64,000 nt of DNA, from contig JBQTKD010000002.1 of the NCBI GenBank assembly GCA_052386455.1, positions 1 to 64,000 on the forward strand. Reading direction: 5' to 3'. Below the pieces are notes generated by a model, which worked only from the letters and a program-made list of their open reading frames with translations, searched no databases and was not told where the DNA came from. This document shows, one piece after another, positions 43,674 through 52,646 of this stretch. The stretch comes from JBQTKD01 sp052386455 (GTDB taxonomy: Bacteria; Actinomycetota; Actinomycetes; Sporichthyales; Sporichthyaceae). The translations under genes were made by a program, and so were the position numbers. Position 1 is the stretch's first letter. Every line of letters starts with the position of its first letter.

Positions 43674-44537
43674 TTATCGGGGCCTGCAGGTCAGCGACTC
43701 CGCGCTCGCACCGGTCTCCTTGGCGACCAGGGTGGCGGCGGCCTTCTCCCACCGGGCGTAGGCCAAGGGGAACGCCGAGATCTGCACGCGCTGGGCGGCG
43801 ACGGTGACGGGCAGGCGCTGCCAGCCGTCGAGGTCCTGCAGCACGCTGTAGAACTTGCGGGCGGCGTAGTCCGGGGTGCCCACCTGCGTGTAGCTGCCCC
43901 AGCCCATCGACGGCCGCTGCTGGAACAGCCCACGCGAGTCCCGGTCCCCGCCGCTCACGTTGTGCAGGAACGACTCCTGCAGCGCCGTCGCGATGGCGAT
44001 GACCGCGGCCCGCCGCGGCAGCTTCATGCGCTCGGCGACGTCGATGATCGTGCGCGCGTTGCGACGCTGCGCGGCGTTGGTGGTGAGCCCGCGCTGGATG
44101 GAGGGGTTGTACCCGCAGGCCCTTTGCCGCGCCTGGAGCTTCTTGCGCGCCGCCTCGGCGGCCGCCTTCTCGACTGCCTCGATGCGCTCGGCGAGCAGGC
44201 CACGGGCCCGGTCCCGGGCGGCGCGGCGGTCGCCGTCGGACCGATCGACGAGAGCGGCGTCCAGGGACGCGTCGAGGGACGCGGAGTGGAAGCTGGGGAG
44301 GTTCGCCAGCGCGGAGCCGGCCGACGCGAGCGCGGGGCTCTCGCTGCCCTCGGCGTCGAGGACCACGAACCCTGCGACGGCGACTGCGGCGGCCGTGGCG
44401 GCCGCTCCGGCGGCCACGGGGGTGCGGGACGGCTTGGCTGCGGCGCGGTGCCGGCCCTGGCTGCCGGTCGCGGAGACCGCAGGCGCCTCGGCGCTGGCTC
44501 GCTTCGCCCGTGGGGCGCGGTGACGGTTCTCGGACAC
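43674..44537 (-). CDS. LpqU-like exported muramidase (lytic transglycosylase-type)
   Basis: 287 residues from GTG at 44537. A basic Ala-rich start and a hydrophobic segment at about 38-58 anchor it. The C-terminal domain has ALQESFLHN followed by SRGLFQQRPSMGWGS and YAARKFY, the pattern of the actinobacterial transglycosylase-like proteins; the glutamate in ALQES is the probable catalytic acid. M. tuberculosis LpqU (Rv1022) is located in the same block, but here no lipobox cysteine is seen, so it is not a lipoprotein. Confidence 0.78.
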   Translation of the reverse strand: MSENRHRAPRAKRASAEAPAVSATGSQGRHRAAAKPSRTPVAAGAAATAAAVAVAGFVVLDAEGSESPALASAGSALANLPSFHSASLDASLDAALVDRSDGDRRAARDRARGLLAERIEAVEKAAAEAARKKLQARQRACGYNPSIQRGLTTNAAQRRNARTIIDVAERMKLPRRAAVIAIATALQESFLHNVSGGDRDSRGLFQQRPSMGWGSYTQVGTPDYAARKFYSVLQDLDGWQRLPVTVAAQRVQISAFPLAYARWEKAAATLVAKETGASAESLTCRPR

Positions 44538-44680
44538 CACTGGACGGTAGTGAGCAGGTTTCCGGTTCCAGCCAAGCCAAGCGCCCACTTGGGCGAAGCT
44601 CGGGTCAAGGTGCGCGATCTTCGGACCGACATGTCCGGACGCAGACGCTTACGCCCATCCGTTCGGCAACTGACGCAAGA

Positions 44681-45691
44681 TCAGCTTCCGAGCGCCACCG
44701 CGTCGTCCTTGGCCGCTTCGACGGCCACGGCCAGCGAACGAGGCGGCGGGCCCGAACGCAGCAGCGCCCGCCAGTCCTGGACCGAATACTGCGCGGGCGG
44801 CGTGGTGGCCAGGAAGTGCGCCAGGAGGTCGAGGAACTCCTCCGGATCGCTGTGGTGCGGGAAGTGGCCCGCTCCGCGGAAGATCTCGAGCACGCTGCCG
44901 GGCATGGCGTCGTGCAGGCGCCTGCCGTGGTCCACCGGGATCACGGCGTCCTTGTCTCCCCACACCAGCAGCGTGGGCATCCCCGCGGCGAGGTAGCAGC
45001 GGTCGAGCATCGTGATGACCTGGCCGTGCCGGTCCACGGTGCCGCGCAGCGTGCGAATGAACGCGCTGCGAGCGGTGCGGTCCGGCAGCGCGTCGAAAAG
45101 CCGAATCATGTCCTCGGCGTCGCGGCCGATCCCGACCCCGAGCAGCTTCAGCGACCGGATGTAGGACGCCACGAACGGCCGGACGGTCGGGGTGGTCAGG
45201 ATCGGGAGCATGGTCCCCGCGCCCGGAACGGCGGCGGCCTTGAGGAAGAGATTGGTGCGCCGCCCGGCGCCACCGGTGGCGACGAGGACGAGCCGCTCGC
45301 AACGCTCCGGGAACTGGTACGCGAACTGCATCGCGACACCGCCCCCGAGCGAGTGCCCCACAACGCTGGCCGTCTCGATCTCCAGCACGCTGAGCAGATC
45401 GCGCATGCCGCACGCGTACGCGGCCACCGAGTAGTCGGCGCGCGGCCGGTCCGACTGGCCGTGCCCGAGAAGGTCCGGCGCGATCACGGTGTGGTTTTTG
45501 GCGAGCTCGGGAATCAGGTGCCGCCACGTCTGCGAGCTGTCGCCGATCCCGTGGACGAGCAGCACGGCGGGACCGCTGCCGGCCATGACGTACGCGCGGC
45601 GATAGCCGTGCACCGTCACGTGGCGAACGCGGAACTGCGGGTCGGGCGCAGCGCCGGCACCCGCGCGAAGCGCCCCTTGACGACTCAGCAC
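44681..45691 (-). CDS. Alpha/beta-fold hydrolase
   Basis: 336 residues, no signal peptide. LLVHGIGDSSQTW gives the oxyanion hole, GHSLGGG the nucleophilic serine near residue 116, and an acid in WGDKDAVIP with histidine in GAGHFPHHSDP completes the triad. This matches the large class of esterases, epoxide hydrolases and haloperoxidase-like enzymes; the substrate is not clear. Start GTG at 45691, 35 bases past the pth stop. Confidence 0.9.
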   Translation of the reverse strand: MLSRQGALRAGAGAAPDPQFRVRHVTVHGYRRAYVMAGSGPAVLLVHGIGDSSQTWRHLIPELAKNHTVIAPDLLGHGQSDRPRADYSVAAYACGMRDLLSVLEIETASVVGHSLGGGVAMQFAYQFPERCERLVLVATGGAGRRTNLFLKAAAVPGAGTMLPILTTPTVRPFVASYIRSLKLLGVGIGRDAEDMIRLFDALPDRTARSAFIRTLRGTVDRHGQVITMLDRCYLAAGMPTLLVWGDKDAVIPVDHGRRLHDAMPGSVLEIFRGAGHFPHHSDPEEFLDLLAHFLATTPPAQYSVQDWRALLRSGPPPRSLAVAVEAAKDDAVALGS

Positions 45692-45726
45692 ACCGTCAGG
45701 CTTACCGCACGCAGGTTACGTTCGCG

Positions 45727-46308
45727 CTAACCGTTGTACTGGTTCTGCGTGCGCTCCAGGCCTTCGGCGATCAACAGTTCGACGGCGTCGCAGGTGCGGT
45801 CGATCTCGAAGTCGATGTCCTTGCGCTCCGCCGGCGAGAAGTCCCGCAGTACGAACGTGGCCGCGTCCATCCGGCCCGGCGGACGCCCGATGCCGAAGCG
45901 CACGCGGTGGAAGTCGCCCGTCCCCAGCGAGCGGCGCATTGACTTCAGGCCGTTGTGCCCGTTGTCGCCGCCGCCGAGCTTCACCCGCAGGGTGCCGTAG
46001 GGCAGGTCCAGTTCGTCGTGCACGACGACGATCCGCTCCGCCGGCACGGCGTAGTACTGCGCGAGACCGGCAACCGGGCCGCCGGACTCGTTCATGTACG
46101 AGCGCGGCTTGGCCAGCACCACCGGGGTGCCGCCGGGCCCGCCGAGGCGCGCCTCGACGACGTCCGCGCGGGCCTTGTGCGACTTGAAACTGCCGCGGAC
46201 GCGCTCGGCGAGCACCTCGAGTACCAGGAATCCGATGTTGTGCCGGTTCCCCACGTACTCCGGGCCGGGGTTGCCGAGCCCGACCACCAACCATCGATCG
46301 TCGGCCAC
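45727..46308 (-). CDS. pth: Peptidyl-tRNA hydrolase
   Basis: 193 residues. The N-terminal motif GLGNPGPEYVGNRHNIGF gives the active-site Asn13 and His23; YMNESGG and VVHDELDLPYG hold the remaining tRNA- and substrate-binding residues. It frees tRNA from aborted peptidyl-tRNA. GTG at 46308 is six bases after AGGAGG. It follows rplY as in M. tuberculosis (Rv1014c-Rv1015c). Confidence 0.97.
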   Translation of the reverse strand: MADDRWLVVGLGNPGPEYVGNRHNIGFLVLEVLAERVRGSFKSHKARADVVEARLGGPGGTPVVLAKPRSYMNESGGPVAGLAQYYAVPAERIVVVHDELDLPYGTLRVKLGGGDNGHNGLKSMRRSLGTGDFHRVRFGIGRPPGRMDAATFVLRDFSPAERKDIDFEIDRTCDAVELLIAEGLERTQNQYNG

Positions 46309-46328
46309 GACCCCTCCTGGACGTGCAA

Positions 46329-46368
46329 CGTCCGGCAGACCCGCCTCGTGGAGAGGGTCTGCCGGACG
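46329..46368 (-). terminator. 14-bp hairpin between rplY and pth
   Basis: Arms 46329-46342 and 46355-46368 (CGTCCGGCAGACCC and its exact complement) with a 12-base loop. It starts seven bases past the rplY stop, so it may reduce read-through into pth or stabilise the rplY mRNA. Confidence 0.65.
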
Positions 46369-46374
46369 CACGGG

Positions 46375-46983
46375 CTATTCGGCGGTGACGGCTTCCGGTT
46401 CGGCGGACGTCTCGGCACCGGAGTCGCCGGGCTCGCCTTCGGCCTCGGCGGACTCGCCGGTGATGTTCACGACCAGCGTGTGGGGCTCGAGGAGCAGCTC
46501 GATGCCCGCGGGCAGCTTGATGTCCTGGGCCTGGATCTGCGTACCCGCCGGAAGCCCCTCGATGTCGACCTCGAAGAACTCGGGGATGTGCGTGGCCTCG
46601 GCCAGCACCTCGAGCACGGTCAGCTCGGAGACCACGACCGTGTCCGGGCCGGCGTGCCCCACCACGTGCAGCGGGATCTGAACGCTGACCTTCTCGCCCT
46701 TGCGGACGAGCAGCAGGTCCACGTGCTCGAGCGATCCCCGCACCGGGTCCCGCTGGACGTCCTTCGGAATCGCCAGCAGGTGCTTGCCGTCCAGGGCGAT
46801 GTTCAGCAGGACGTTCGCGGTCTTCAGCGCAAGCATCAGGTCGTGGCCCGGGAGGGTGATGTGATTGGGGCTCTCACCGTGCCCGTACAGAACGCCGGGC
46901 ACCTTGTGGTCCCGTCGAATGCGTCGGGCGGCACCCTTGCCGAACTCGGTGCGCGACTCGGCGCTGATACGGACCTCGGACAC
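46375..46983 (-). CDS. rplY: 50S ribosomal protein L25/CTC
   Basis: 202 residues: an N-terminal L25 domain (1-95, with GKGAARRIRRDHKVPGVLYG) that binds 5S rRNA, a TL5/CTC-type C-terminal beta domain, and an acidic Glu/Ala tail. The long CTC form is usual in actinobacteria. ATG at 46983 lies 97 bases from the prs stop. Confidence 0.96.
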   Translation of the reverse strand: MSEVRISAESRTEFGKGAARRIRRDHKVPGVLYGHGESPNHITLPGHDLMLALKTANVLLNIALDGKHLLAIPKDVQRDPVRGSLEHVDLLLVRKGEKVSVQIPLHVVGHAGPDTVVVSELTVLEVLAEATHIPEFFEVDIEGLPAGTQIQAQDIKLPAGIELLLEPHTLVVNITGESAEAEGEPGDSGAETSAEPEAVTAE

Positions 46984-47079
46984 GCTCTTGCTCCTCTTTA
47001 CAGACCTGTCGATGACGGACGCACCAGGGCGGAGGCCCTCCGGGCTCCCTCGCCGGGCAACCTGCGAAGCCTACCCGAC

Positions 47080-48057
47080 CTAGGCTTCGCCCTCGAACAG
47101 CGAGGTCACCGATCCGTCGTCGAAGACCTCGCGGATGGCGCGGGCGATGAGCGGGGCGATCGACAGCACGGTGAGCTTGTCGAAGCGACGCTCCTCCTCG
47201 ATCGGGAGGGTGTTGGTGACGACAACCTCGGAGATGCGCGAGTTCTTCAGCCGATCCACGGCCGGCCCGGACAGGATCGGGTGCGTCGCGGCGACGAGCA
47301 CCTCGGCGGCCCCCTGGTCGAACAGGGTGTCCGCGGCGTGGGTGATCGTGCCCGCCGTGTCGATCATGTCGTCGACGAGCACGCAGACGCGGCCCTTCAC
47401 GTCGCCGACGACCTCGTGCACGGTGACCTGGTTCGGGACGTTCGGGTCGCGCCGCTTGTGCACGATGGCCAGCGGGCAGCCGAGGCGGTCGGTCCACATG
47501 TCCGCAACGCGCACGCGGCCGGCGTCCGGGGAGACCACGGTGAGGCGGTCCCGGTCCACGCGGTTGCCGACGTAGCGGGTCAGCAACGGCAGCGCGAAGA
47601 GGTGGTCGACCGGGCCGTCGAAGAAGCCCTGGATCTGGGAGGTGTGCAGGTCCACGGAGATCAGGCGGTTCGCACCCGCGGTCTTGAACAGATCCGCCAC
47701 GAGGCGGGCGGAGATCGGCTCGCGGCCCTTGTGCTTCTTGTCCTGGCGCGAGTACCCGTAGAAGGGCACGACCACGGTGATGCGCTTGGCCGAGGCACGC
47801 TTGAGCGCGTCGACCATGAGCAACTGCTCCATGATCCACTGGTTGATCGGCGCCGCGTGAGACTGGATCACGAAGGTGTCCGCGCCGCGCACCGACTCCT
47901 GGTACCGCACGTAGATCTCGCCGTTGGCGAAGTCCAGCGCCGTGGTGGGGGTCAGCGTGATGCCGAGGCCCTCGGCCACCTCCTCGGCGAGCTCCGGGTA
48001 GGCCCGGCCACCCATGACGAGGAGCTTGCGCTCACCGGTGGTCGTAATGCCCGTCAT
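47080..48057 (-). CDS. prs: Ribose-phosphate pyrophosphokinase
   Basis: 325 residues of class I PRPP synthetase. The PRPP-binding motif VDDMIDTAGT, the flexible loop with KRRDPN and the DLHTSQIQGFF segment are complete. It makes PRPP for nucleotides, histidine, tryptophan and arabinosyl donors of the cell wall. It lies downstream of glmU, as in M. tuberculosis; the 83-bp gap contains gene-end repeat sequences. Confidence 0.98.
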   Translation of the reverse strand: MTGITTTGERKLLVMGGRAYPELAEEVAEGLGITLTPTTALDFANGEIYVRYQESVRGADTFVIQSHAAPINQWIMEQLLMVDALKRASAKRITVVVPFYGYSRQDKKHKGREPISARLVADLFKTAGANRLISVDLHTSQIQGFFDGPVDHLFALPLLTRYVGNRVDRDRLTVVSPDAGRVRVADMWTDRLGCPLAIVHKRRDPNVPNQVTVHEVVGDVKGRVCVLVDDMIDTAGTITHAADTLFDQGAAEVLVAATHPILSGPAVDRLKNSRISEVVVTNTLPIEEERRFDKLTVLSIAPLIARAIREVFDDGSVTSLFEGEA

Positions 48058-48114
48058 CGACCAGCCTCGCTACGCTCGGCCGGTCGATGCCGGGCAGTCC
48101 CGGCACCTTTCTTG

Positions 48115-48137
48115 GTTCGCTCGCTTCGCTCACTCAC
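48115..48137 (-). repeat. GAGCGAAGCGAGC-type repeat between glmU and prs
   Basis: On the minus strand this reads GTGAGTGAGCGAAGCGAGCG, a looser member of the gene-end repeat family, immediately after the glmU stop. A second piece, CGAGCGTAGCGAGG, lies nearby at 48066-48080. Confidence 0.45.
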
Positions 48138-48140
48138 GGG

Positions 48141-49577
48141 TCACTCCTGCTCGCCGGCTGCTGCGCGCAGTGCAGCCTCGGCGGCGGTTGCCGCCTTGCT
48201 GCCGGGACGAGCGCGCATCACCCAATTATCGATGTTCCGCTGAGTGCCTCGCGCCACGGCCAGCGCTCCGGGCGGGACGTCCTTGGTGACGACCGATCCG
48301 GCGGCGGTGTAGGAGCCGTCGCCGAGCGTCAGCGGGGCCACCAACATGGTGTCGCTGCCCACCCGGACGTGGTCCCCGACCGTCGTCCGGTGCTTGTTCA
48401 CCCCGTCGTAGTTCACGAACACCGTTGCGCAGCCGATGTTCGAGTGCTCCCCGATGTCGCCGTCGCCGACGTAGCTCAGGTGCGGAATCTTCGAGCCGCT
48501 GCCGACGGTGGAGTTCTTGACCTCCACGAAGGCGCCGGCCTTGGTGTGGTCCCCGAGCACCGTGCCGGGCCGCAGGTAGGTGAACGGGCCGACGCTGGCG
48601 TCCGGTCCGATGACGGCGTCCGTGGCGTTGGTCGCCAGCACGTGCGCGCCGGTGCCGACGCGGGTGTCGGTGAGCGTGGAGTTCGGGCCGATCGTCGCAC
48701 CCGCCGCGATCGTGGTGCTCCCCTTGAGCTGCACGTTCTGCTCGATCCGGGCGTCGGGCTCCAGCACGACCTGTACGTCGATCCAGGCCGTTGCCGGGTC
48801 CACGACGGTGACGCCGGCACGCATCCAACCGTCCACCACGCGCTCGTTGAGCGCGCGGCCGAGGTCGGCGAGCTGCGCGCGGTCGTTGACGCCGAGGATC
48901 TCGCGGTGGTCCGGCGCGAGGGAGGCGCCGACGCGGCGGCCGTCCTTGCGGGCGATCGACACGACGTCGGTCAGGTACTCCTCGCCCTGGCTGTTGTCGG
49001 TGGACAGCCGGCCCAGCGCATCGCGCAGGACGGCGGCGTCGAAGGCGTAGACGCCGGAGTTGATCTCGCCGATCCTGTGCTGCTCCGGGCTGGCGTCGCG
49101 CTGCTCGACGATGGCCTCGAGCCCGCCGTCCGGCGCCCGGAGAATGCGGCCGTAGCCGGTGGGGTCGGGGACGACGGCGGTCAGGACGGTGACCGCGTTG
49201 CCGTCGCCCGCGTGGCGTTCCAGCAGCTCGGTCAGCGTCGCGGCGCGCAGCAGTGGAACGTCGCCGCAGACGACGAGGACGGTCTGGTCCTCGCCGGGCG
49301 CGACGGCCTCGAGCGCGACGCGCACCGCGTGCCCCGTGCCGTTCTGCTGCTCCTGGACGACGGTGTAGGCGGCCGGGTCGATCTGCGCGAGGTGTGCGCG
49401 GACCTGGTCGCGCCCGTGGCCGACGACCACGACCACCTGTTCCGGCTCGGTGCCCCGCGCCGCCGCGAGGGCGTGCCCGAGCAGCGAGCGCCCACCGATG
49501 GGATGCAGCACCTTCGGCAGCGCCGATTTCATGCGCTTGCCCTCGCCGGCGGCGAGAACGACGACTACGACGCTCAT
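48141..49577 (-). CDS. glmU: Bifunctional GlcNAc-1-P uridyltransferase / glucosamine-1-P acetyltransferase
   Basis: 478 residues. The N-terminal pyrophosphorylase has LAAGEGKRMKS near residues 8-18, and the C-terminal third is a left-handed beta-helix with repeated hexapeptides (IGPNSTL, IGPDASV). It makes UDP-GlcNAc for peptidoglycan. ATG at 49577; the frame is open further upstream only because it crosses tRNA-Gln. Confidence 0.97.
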   Translation of the reverse strand: MSVVVVVLAAGEGKRMKSALPKVLHPIGGRSLLGHALAAARGTEPEQVVVVVGHGRDQVRAHLAQIDPAAYTVVQEQQNGTGHAVRVALEAVAPGEDQTVLVVCGDVPLLRAATLTELLERHAGDGNAVTVLTAVVPDPTGYGRILRAPDGGLEAIVEQRDASPEQHRIGEINSGVYAFDAAVLRDALGRLSTDNSQGEEYLTDVVSIARKDGRRVGASLAPDHREILGVNDRAQLADLGRALNERVVDGWMRAGVTVVDPATAWIDVQVVLEPDARIEQNVQLKGSTTIAAGATIGPNSTLTDTRVGTGAHVLATNATDAVIGPDASVGPFTYLRPGTVLGDHTKAGAFVEVKNSTVGSGSKIPHLSYVGDGDIGEHSNIGCATVFVNYDGVNKHRTTVGDHVRVGSDTMLVAPLTLGDGSYTAAGSVVTKDVPPGALAVARGTQRNIDNWVMRARPGSKAATAAEAALRAAAGEQE

Positions 49578-49603
49578 TCGGTGACCCTTCCCCCGGCGAG
49601 AAG

Positions 49604-49674
49604 CTCCCGGGGGAGGATTCGAACCCCCATAAATCGGACCAAAACCGATTGTCCTGCCCTTAGACGACCCGGGA
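49604..49674 (-). tRNA. tRNA-Gln (anticodon UUG)
   Basis: A 71-base cloverleaf on the minus strand: acceptor TCCCGGG/CCCGGGA, anticodon stem ATCGG/CCGAT with loop TTTTGGT (anticodon TTG), T-arm GGGGGTTCGAATCCTCC. CCA is not encoded. It lies 26 bases upstream of glmU. Confidence 0.94.
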
Positions 49675-49870
49675 ATGACCGTCCCCGACGCTATCGCTTC
49701 CCGGCCTCCCGCCGCTTGGCGTCCCACCCGACCGGGATGGGGCGAGACGGTGCCACGCCTGTCGCCTCTCTACCGCGGTTTGCTCGGGCGAACGCCGAGG
49801 GCGGGCGCCGCGTCCAAGTCCGTGCAACCTTTCGCGGGCCGACTCCGTGTCAGGGGTCAGGGAGGTGTCG

Positions 49871-50452
49871 ATGGGGCGGGGCAGCGAGGACGACGCCGAG
49901 TTCGTGGCGTTCGTCGTTTCCGCGCAGCCGCGACTGACCCGCATCGCCTACCTGATGGGCGGGGACTGGCAGCAGGCCGAGGACGTGGTGCAGACGGTGC
50001 TGGTCCGGCTGTATCCGAAGTTTGCGAAGGTCGCGGCGGGTGGAGATCCGTTCGGCTACGTCCGCGCCGGCCTGCTGAACGCAGTCATCGACGAGCGGCG
50101 CCGACCGTGGCGTCGGGAGCGGTCCGTGCCGGACTTCGCCGAGGACGCGATCGGGTCGGTGCAGGGTGTCGACGCTGCGGACGCGGTGGCGGCGTTGGCG
50201 CAGATTCCGGCGCGGCAGCGGGCGGTGGTGGTGCTGCGCTACCTCGAAGGTCTCTCGGTCGCCGAGGTTGCGCACGAACTCGGGATCTCCGAGGGAACGG
50301 TGAAGAGCCAGGCGGCGCGTGGGATCGCGGCCGTTCGCGCGGCGCTGCGCGAGGGCGACGAGCGAGACGGTGTCTGGCCGGCTCGCAAGCTCGCCGACAG
50401 CAGTGAGAAGCCCAAGCGCTCCAAGGCAGAGCAGGAGGCGGCAGATGTCTGA
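49871..50452 (+). CDS. SigE-family ECF RNA polymerase sigma factor
   Basis: 193 residues. Region 2 has RIAYLMGGDWQQAEDVVQTVL and region 4 a helix-turn-helix LSVAEVAHELGISEGTVKSQ, with the ARQRAVVVLRYLEGL lead-in typical of the actinobacterial sigma-E family. ATG at 49871 is five bases after GGGAGG and is preferred to GTG 49847. The stop overlaps the next start by eight bases, so the next protein is the probable anti-sigma partner. The C-terminus is extended by a charged tail rich in Lys and Glu. Confidence 0.92.
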   Translation: MGRGSEDDAEFVAFVVSAQPRLTRIAYLMGGDWQQAEDVVQTVLVRLYPKFAKVAAGGDPFGYVRAGLLNAVIDERRRPWRRERSVPDFAEDAIGSVQGVDAADAVAALAQIPARQRAVVVLRYLEGLSVAEVAHELGISEGTVKSQAARGIAAVRAALREGDERDGVWPARKLADSSEKPKRSKAEQEAADV

Positions 50453-51788
50453 GCAGCAGAACCCCGACGAGGACTTCGTCGCCGATCGGCTTCGTGCCGC
50501 GGCCACCTCCCGCGCAGTGCTCCCGGCTCCCGAAGCGGTGCTGCGGCGGGGCCGCGTCCGTCGTCGCCGCCAGCGCTGGGCGCAGAGCGGCCTCGCGATC
50601 GGCGTCGTCGCCGGTCTCGGGCTGGGCGTCACCGCGCTGGATCTGGCTCGCGCGGAACGTCGCGACATCGTCGTGGCCGCCCCGACGCCCTCGCCGCCGG
50701 CGTCTGCCGAACGGTCCGGTCCGCTTGCGCCGGGCTCCGGCGGACTGTGCGCCTACGAGTACAACGAGAAGAACCTGGCCGACCGCACCCTGGCCTTCGA
50801 CGGCACCGTGCGGAGGATCCACGAGACGAAGAAGCAGGCCGCCCGCTACTACACGGTCGAGTTCGAGGTGAACACCTGGTACTTCGGCGGCAGCGGATCG
50901 ACCTTCGAGATCGGGTTCTTCCCGCCCGGCGACGGCAAGGGATCCGGCGGACCCGACGACTTCGCGGGCGAAGAGGGGTGGCGTCCGGTGTACGAGGTCG
51001 GCACCCGCATTCTCGTGAGTGGGATGGTCGACGACGGCCTGAGCGGCAAGCCCATCGTCTGGTCGTGCGGCTTCACCCGCTACTGGACCGGACCCGACGC
51101 GGCGGTCTGGGATCGCGTCTTCGGCCATTCCCTCGGCTCGCCGGCAGCGGTGTCGAGCAACCAGCCGCCGATCGTGAAGGACGACGCGAACGTCGACGAC
51201 GCCCGCTATCCGTTCCGGACCGCCGCGGACTGGACGACCTACGCCGACCACGTCGTGGTGGCCACGGTGGTGACCGAGAAGCCCGGCGACCGGAGCCTGC
51301 GGGACATCTTCCTGAGGGTGACCGAGGTGCTGTGGTCCGCGGACAAGCCTCGCCGCGGAACCCCGAAGACGATCGTCGTCGAGAACGTCTGGGGCTGGAA
51401 CGGCGTCACCCCGGTCGCTGTAGAGAAGCGCTCGCGCCTGGAGGTTGGGCACACCTACGTCCTGCCGCTGCGCTGGCAGCCCGCGCTGTGCGACGAAGGA
51501 GACGAACCGACGAAGGCGTCCTGGGGATTCCTCGCCGGCAAGGCGCCGCTCCCCTACGACGAGCAGACGATCGGTACCGGCGAAATCGCGGGCGGCACGG
51601 TCCGCGCGGAGGACACGACCTTCGACGACTACACCCGCCAGTACGAGATGGACAGCGTGCGCGTGGTGATGCACGGTCGCTCCGCCGCCGACCTACGCGA
51701 ACTGCTGCTTCGCACCCCGCCGGGAACCCCACAGGCCTTCGGCTCGTCGGCGCCGAGATGCACGACGACCCCGACCACGGATCGGTAG
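50445..51788 (+). CDS. Membrane-anchored partner of the sigma factor (putative anti-sigma or sensor)
   Basis: 447 residues. An N-terminal cytoplasmic 45 residues with RRGRVRRRRQRW leads to one membrane helix (about 46-66), then a large outside domain with six or so cysteines (in GGLCAYE, WSCGFTRYW, PALCDEGDE). This layout is typical of proteins encoded next to SigE-family sigma factors. No zinc-binding anti-sigma motif is seen in the short cytoplasmic part, so the anti-sigma role is inferred from the eight-base gene overlap alone. Confidence 0.72.
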   Translation: MSEQQNPDEDFVADRLRAAATSRAVLPAPEAVLRRGRVRRRRQRWAQSGLAIGVVAGLGLGVTALDLARAERRDIVVAAPTPSPPASAERSGPLAPGSGGLCAYEYNEKNLADRTLAFDGTVRRIHETKKQAARYYTVEFEVNTWYFGGSGSTFEIGFFPPGDGKGSGGPDDFAGEEGWRPVYEVGTRILVSGMVDDGLSGKPIVWSCGFTRYWTGPDAAVWDRVFGHSLGSPAAVSSNQPPIVKDDANVDDARYPFRTAADWTTYADHVVVATVVTEKPGDRSLRDIFLRVTEVLWSADKPRRGTPKTIVVENVWGWNGVTPVAVEKRSRLEVGHTYVLPLRWQPALCDEGDEPTKASWGFLAGKAPLPYDEQTIGTGEIAGGTVRAEDTTFDDYTRQYEMDSVRVVMHGRSAADLRELLLRTPPGTPQAFGSSAPRCTTTPTTDR

Positions 51789-51883
51789 AACCGCAACCCA
51801 AGGAGGCGGCCGCTTCCCCGGGCTCCACCCCACACGTTGCGGTTGTACCGCCGAGCGGGCGGCGCCCAACCGAGTCGAGTGTG

Positions 51884-52007
51884 AGCTGGGCGGCCTTCGA
51901 GTGCCCGCATCGGCCTGGCCGACTTCGTCACGAACAAGCGCGCTGCGGGGCGTCTGAAGGATCTTGCGGACGCCGAGGCGGTTCTCGGGCCGGGCGGCAG
52001 CGACTAA
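51884..52007 (+). pseudogene. Possible gene remnant (nucleotidyltransferase-like C-terminus)
   Basis: The frame ending at TAA 52005-52007 reads GLADFVTNKRAAGRLKDLADAEAV, which looks like the C-terminal end of small nucleotidyltransferase-type proteins where NKRA.GR.KDLAD is common. An in-frame TGA lies at about 51881 and no start is found, so only about 40 codons remain. It lies in the 219-bp gap between convergent genes. Probably a decayed fragment. Confidence 0.4.
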
Positions 52008-52646
52008 CTACCTCTTGAGGTCCTCCGTCGTGAGCTGCGGCTTGGGCTCGAGGTTGTGCAGGCCGTTCCAGGCGAGGTTCACCAGGTGCGCGGCGACCTC
52101 GGAGCGCTTGGGCTTGCGGACGTCGAGCCACCACTGGCCGGTCATCGCGACCATGCCGACGAGCATCTGCGCGTACATCGGCGCAGCCTTGTGCGGCAGG
52201 CCGCGGGTCGAGAACTGCTCGACGAGGATGTGCTCGACCTGGCTGGCCACGTCGCTCATCAGCGATGCGAACGTGCCGGTGGACTGCGCGACGGGCGAAT
52301 CCCGGACGAGGATGCGGAAGCCGTCCGTGGAGGTCTCGATGTACTCCAGCAGGGCATTGGCCGCCTGCTCGAGCAGTTCGCGCGGGACGCCTGCGGTGAG
52401 CGAGTTGGTCATGCGGCCGAGCAGGTCCTGGATCTCCCGGTCGACGACGACGGCGTAGAGGCCCTCCTTGCCGCCGAAGTGCTCGTAGACGACGGGCTTG
52501 GAGACGTTGGCCTTCGAGGCGATCTCCTCGACCGAGGTGCCCTCGAAGCCCTTCTCGGCGAACAGCTTGCGGCCGACGTCGAGCAGCTGCTCGCGGCGTT
52601 CCTTGCCCGTCATCCGAACGCGGCGGGCTTCCCCGTCGTCGGTCAT
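52008..52646 (-). CDS. TetR-family regulator of the adjacent desaturase
   Basis: 212 residues. The N-terminal helix-turn-helix is VEEIASKANVSKPVVYEHFGGKE, the usual TetR form. The C-terminal domain resembles the fatty-acid-sensing regulators that control desaturases. ATG at 52646 overlaps the desaturase stop by four bases (ATGA), so the two are one operon and the pair is probably self-regulated by unsaturated acyl-CoA or fatty acid. Confidence 0.88.
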   Translation of the reverse strand: MTDDGEARRVRMTGKERREQLLDVGRKLFAEKGFEGTSVEEIASKANVSKPVVYEHFGGKEGLYAVVVDREIQDLLGRMTNSLTAGVPRELLEQAANALLEYIETSTDGFRILVRDSPVAQSTGTFASLMSDVASQVEHILVEQFSTRGLPHKAAPMYAQMLVGMVAMTGQWWLDVRKPKRSEVAAHLVNLAWNGLHNLEPKPQLTTEDLKR

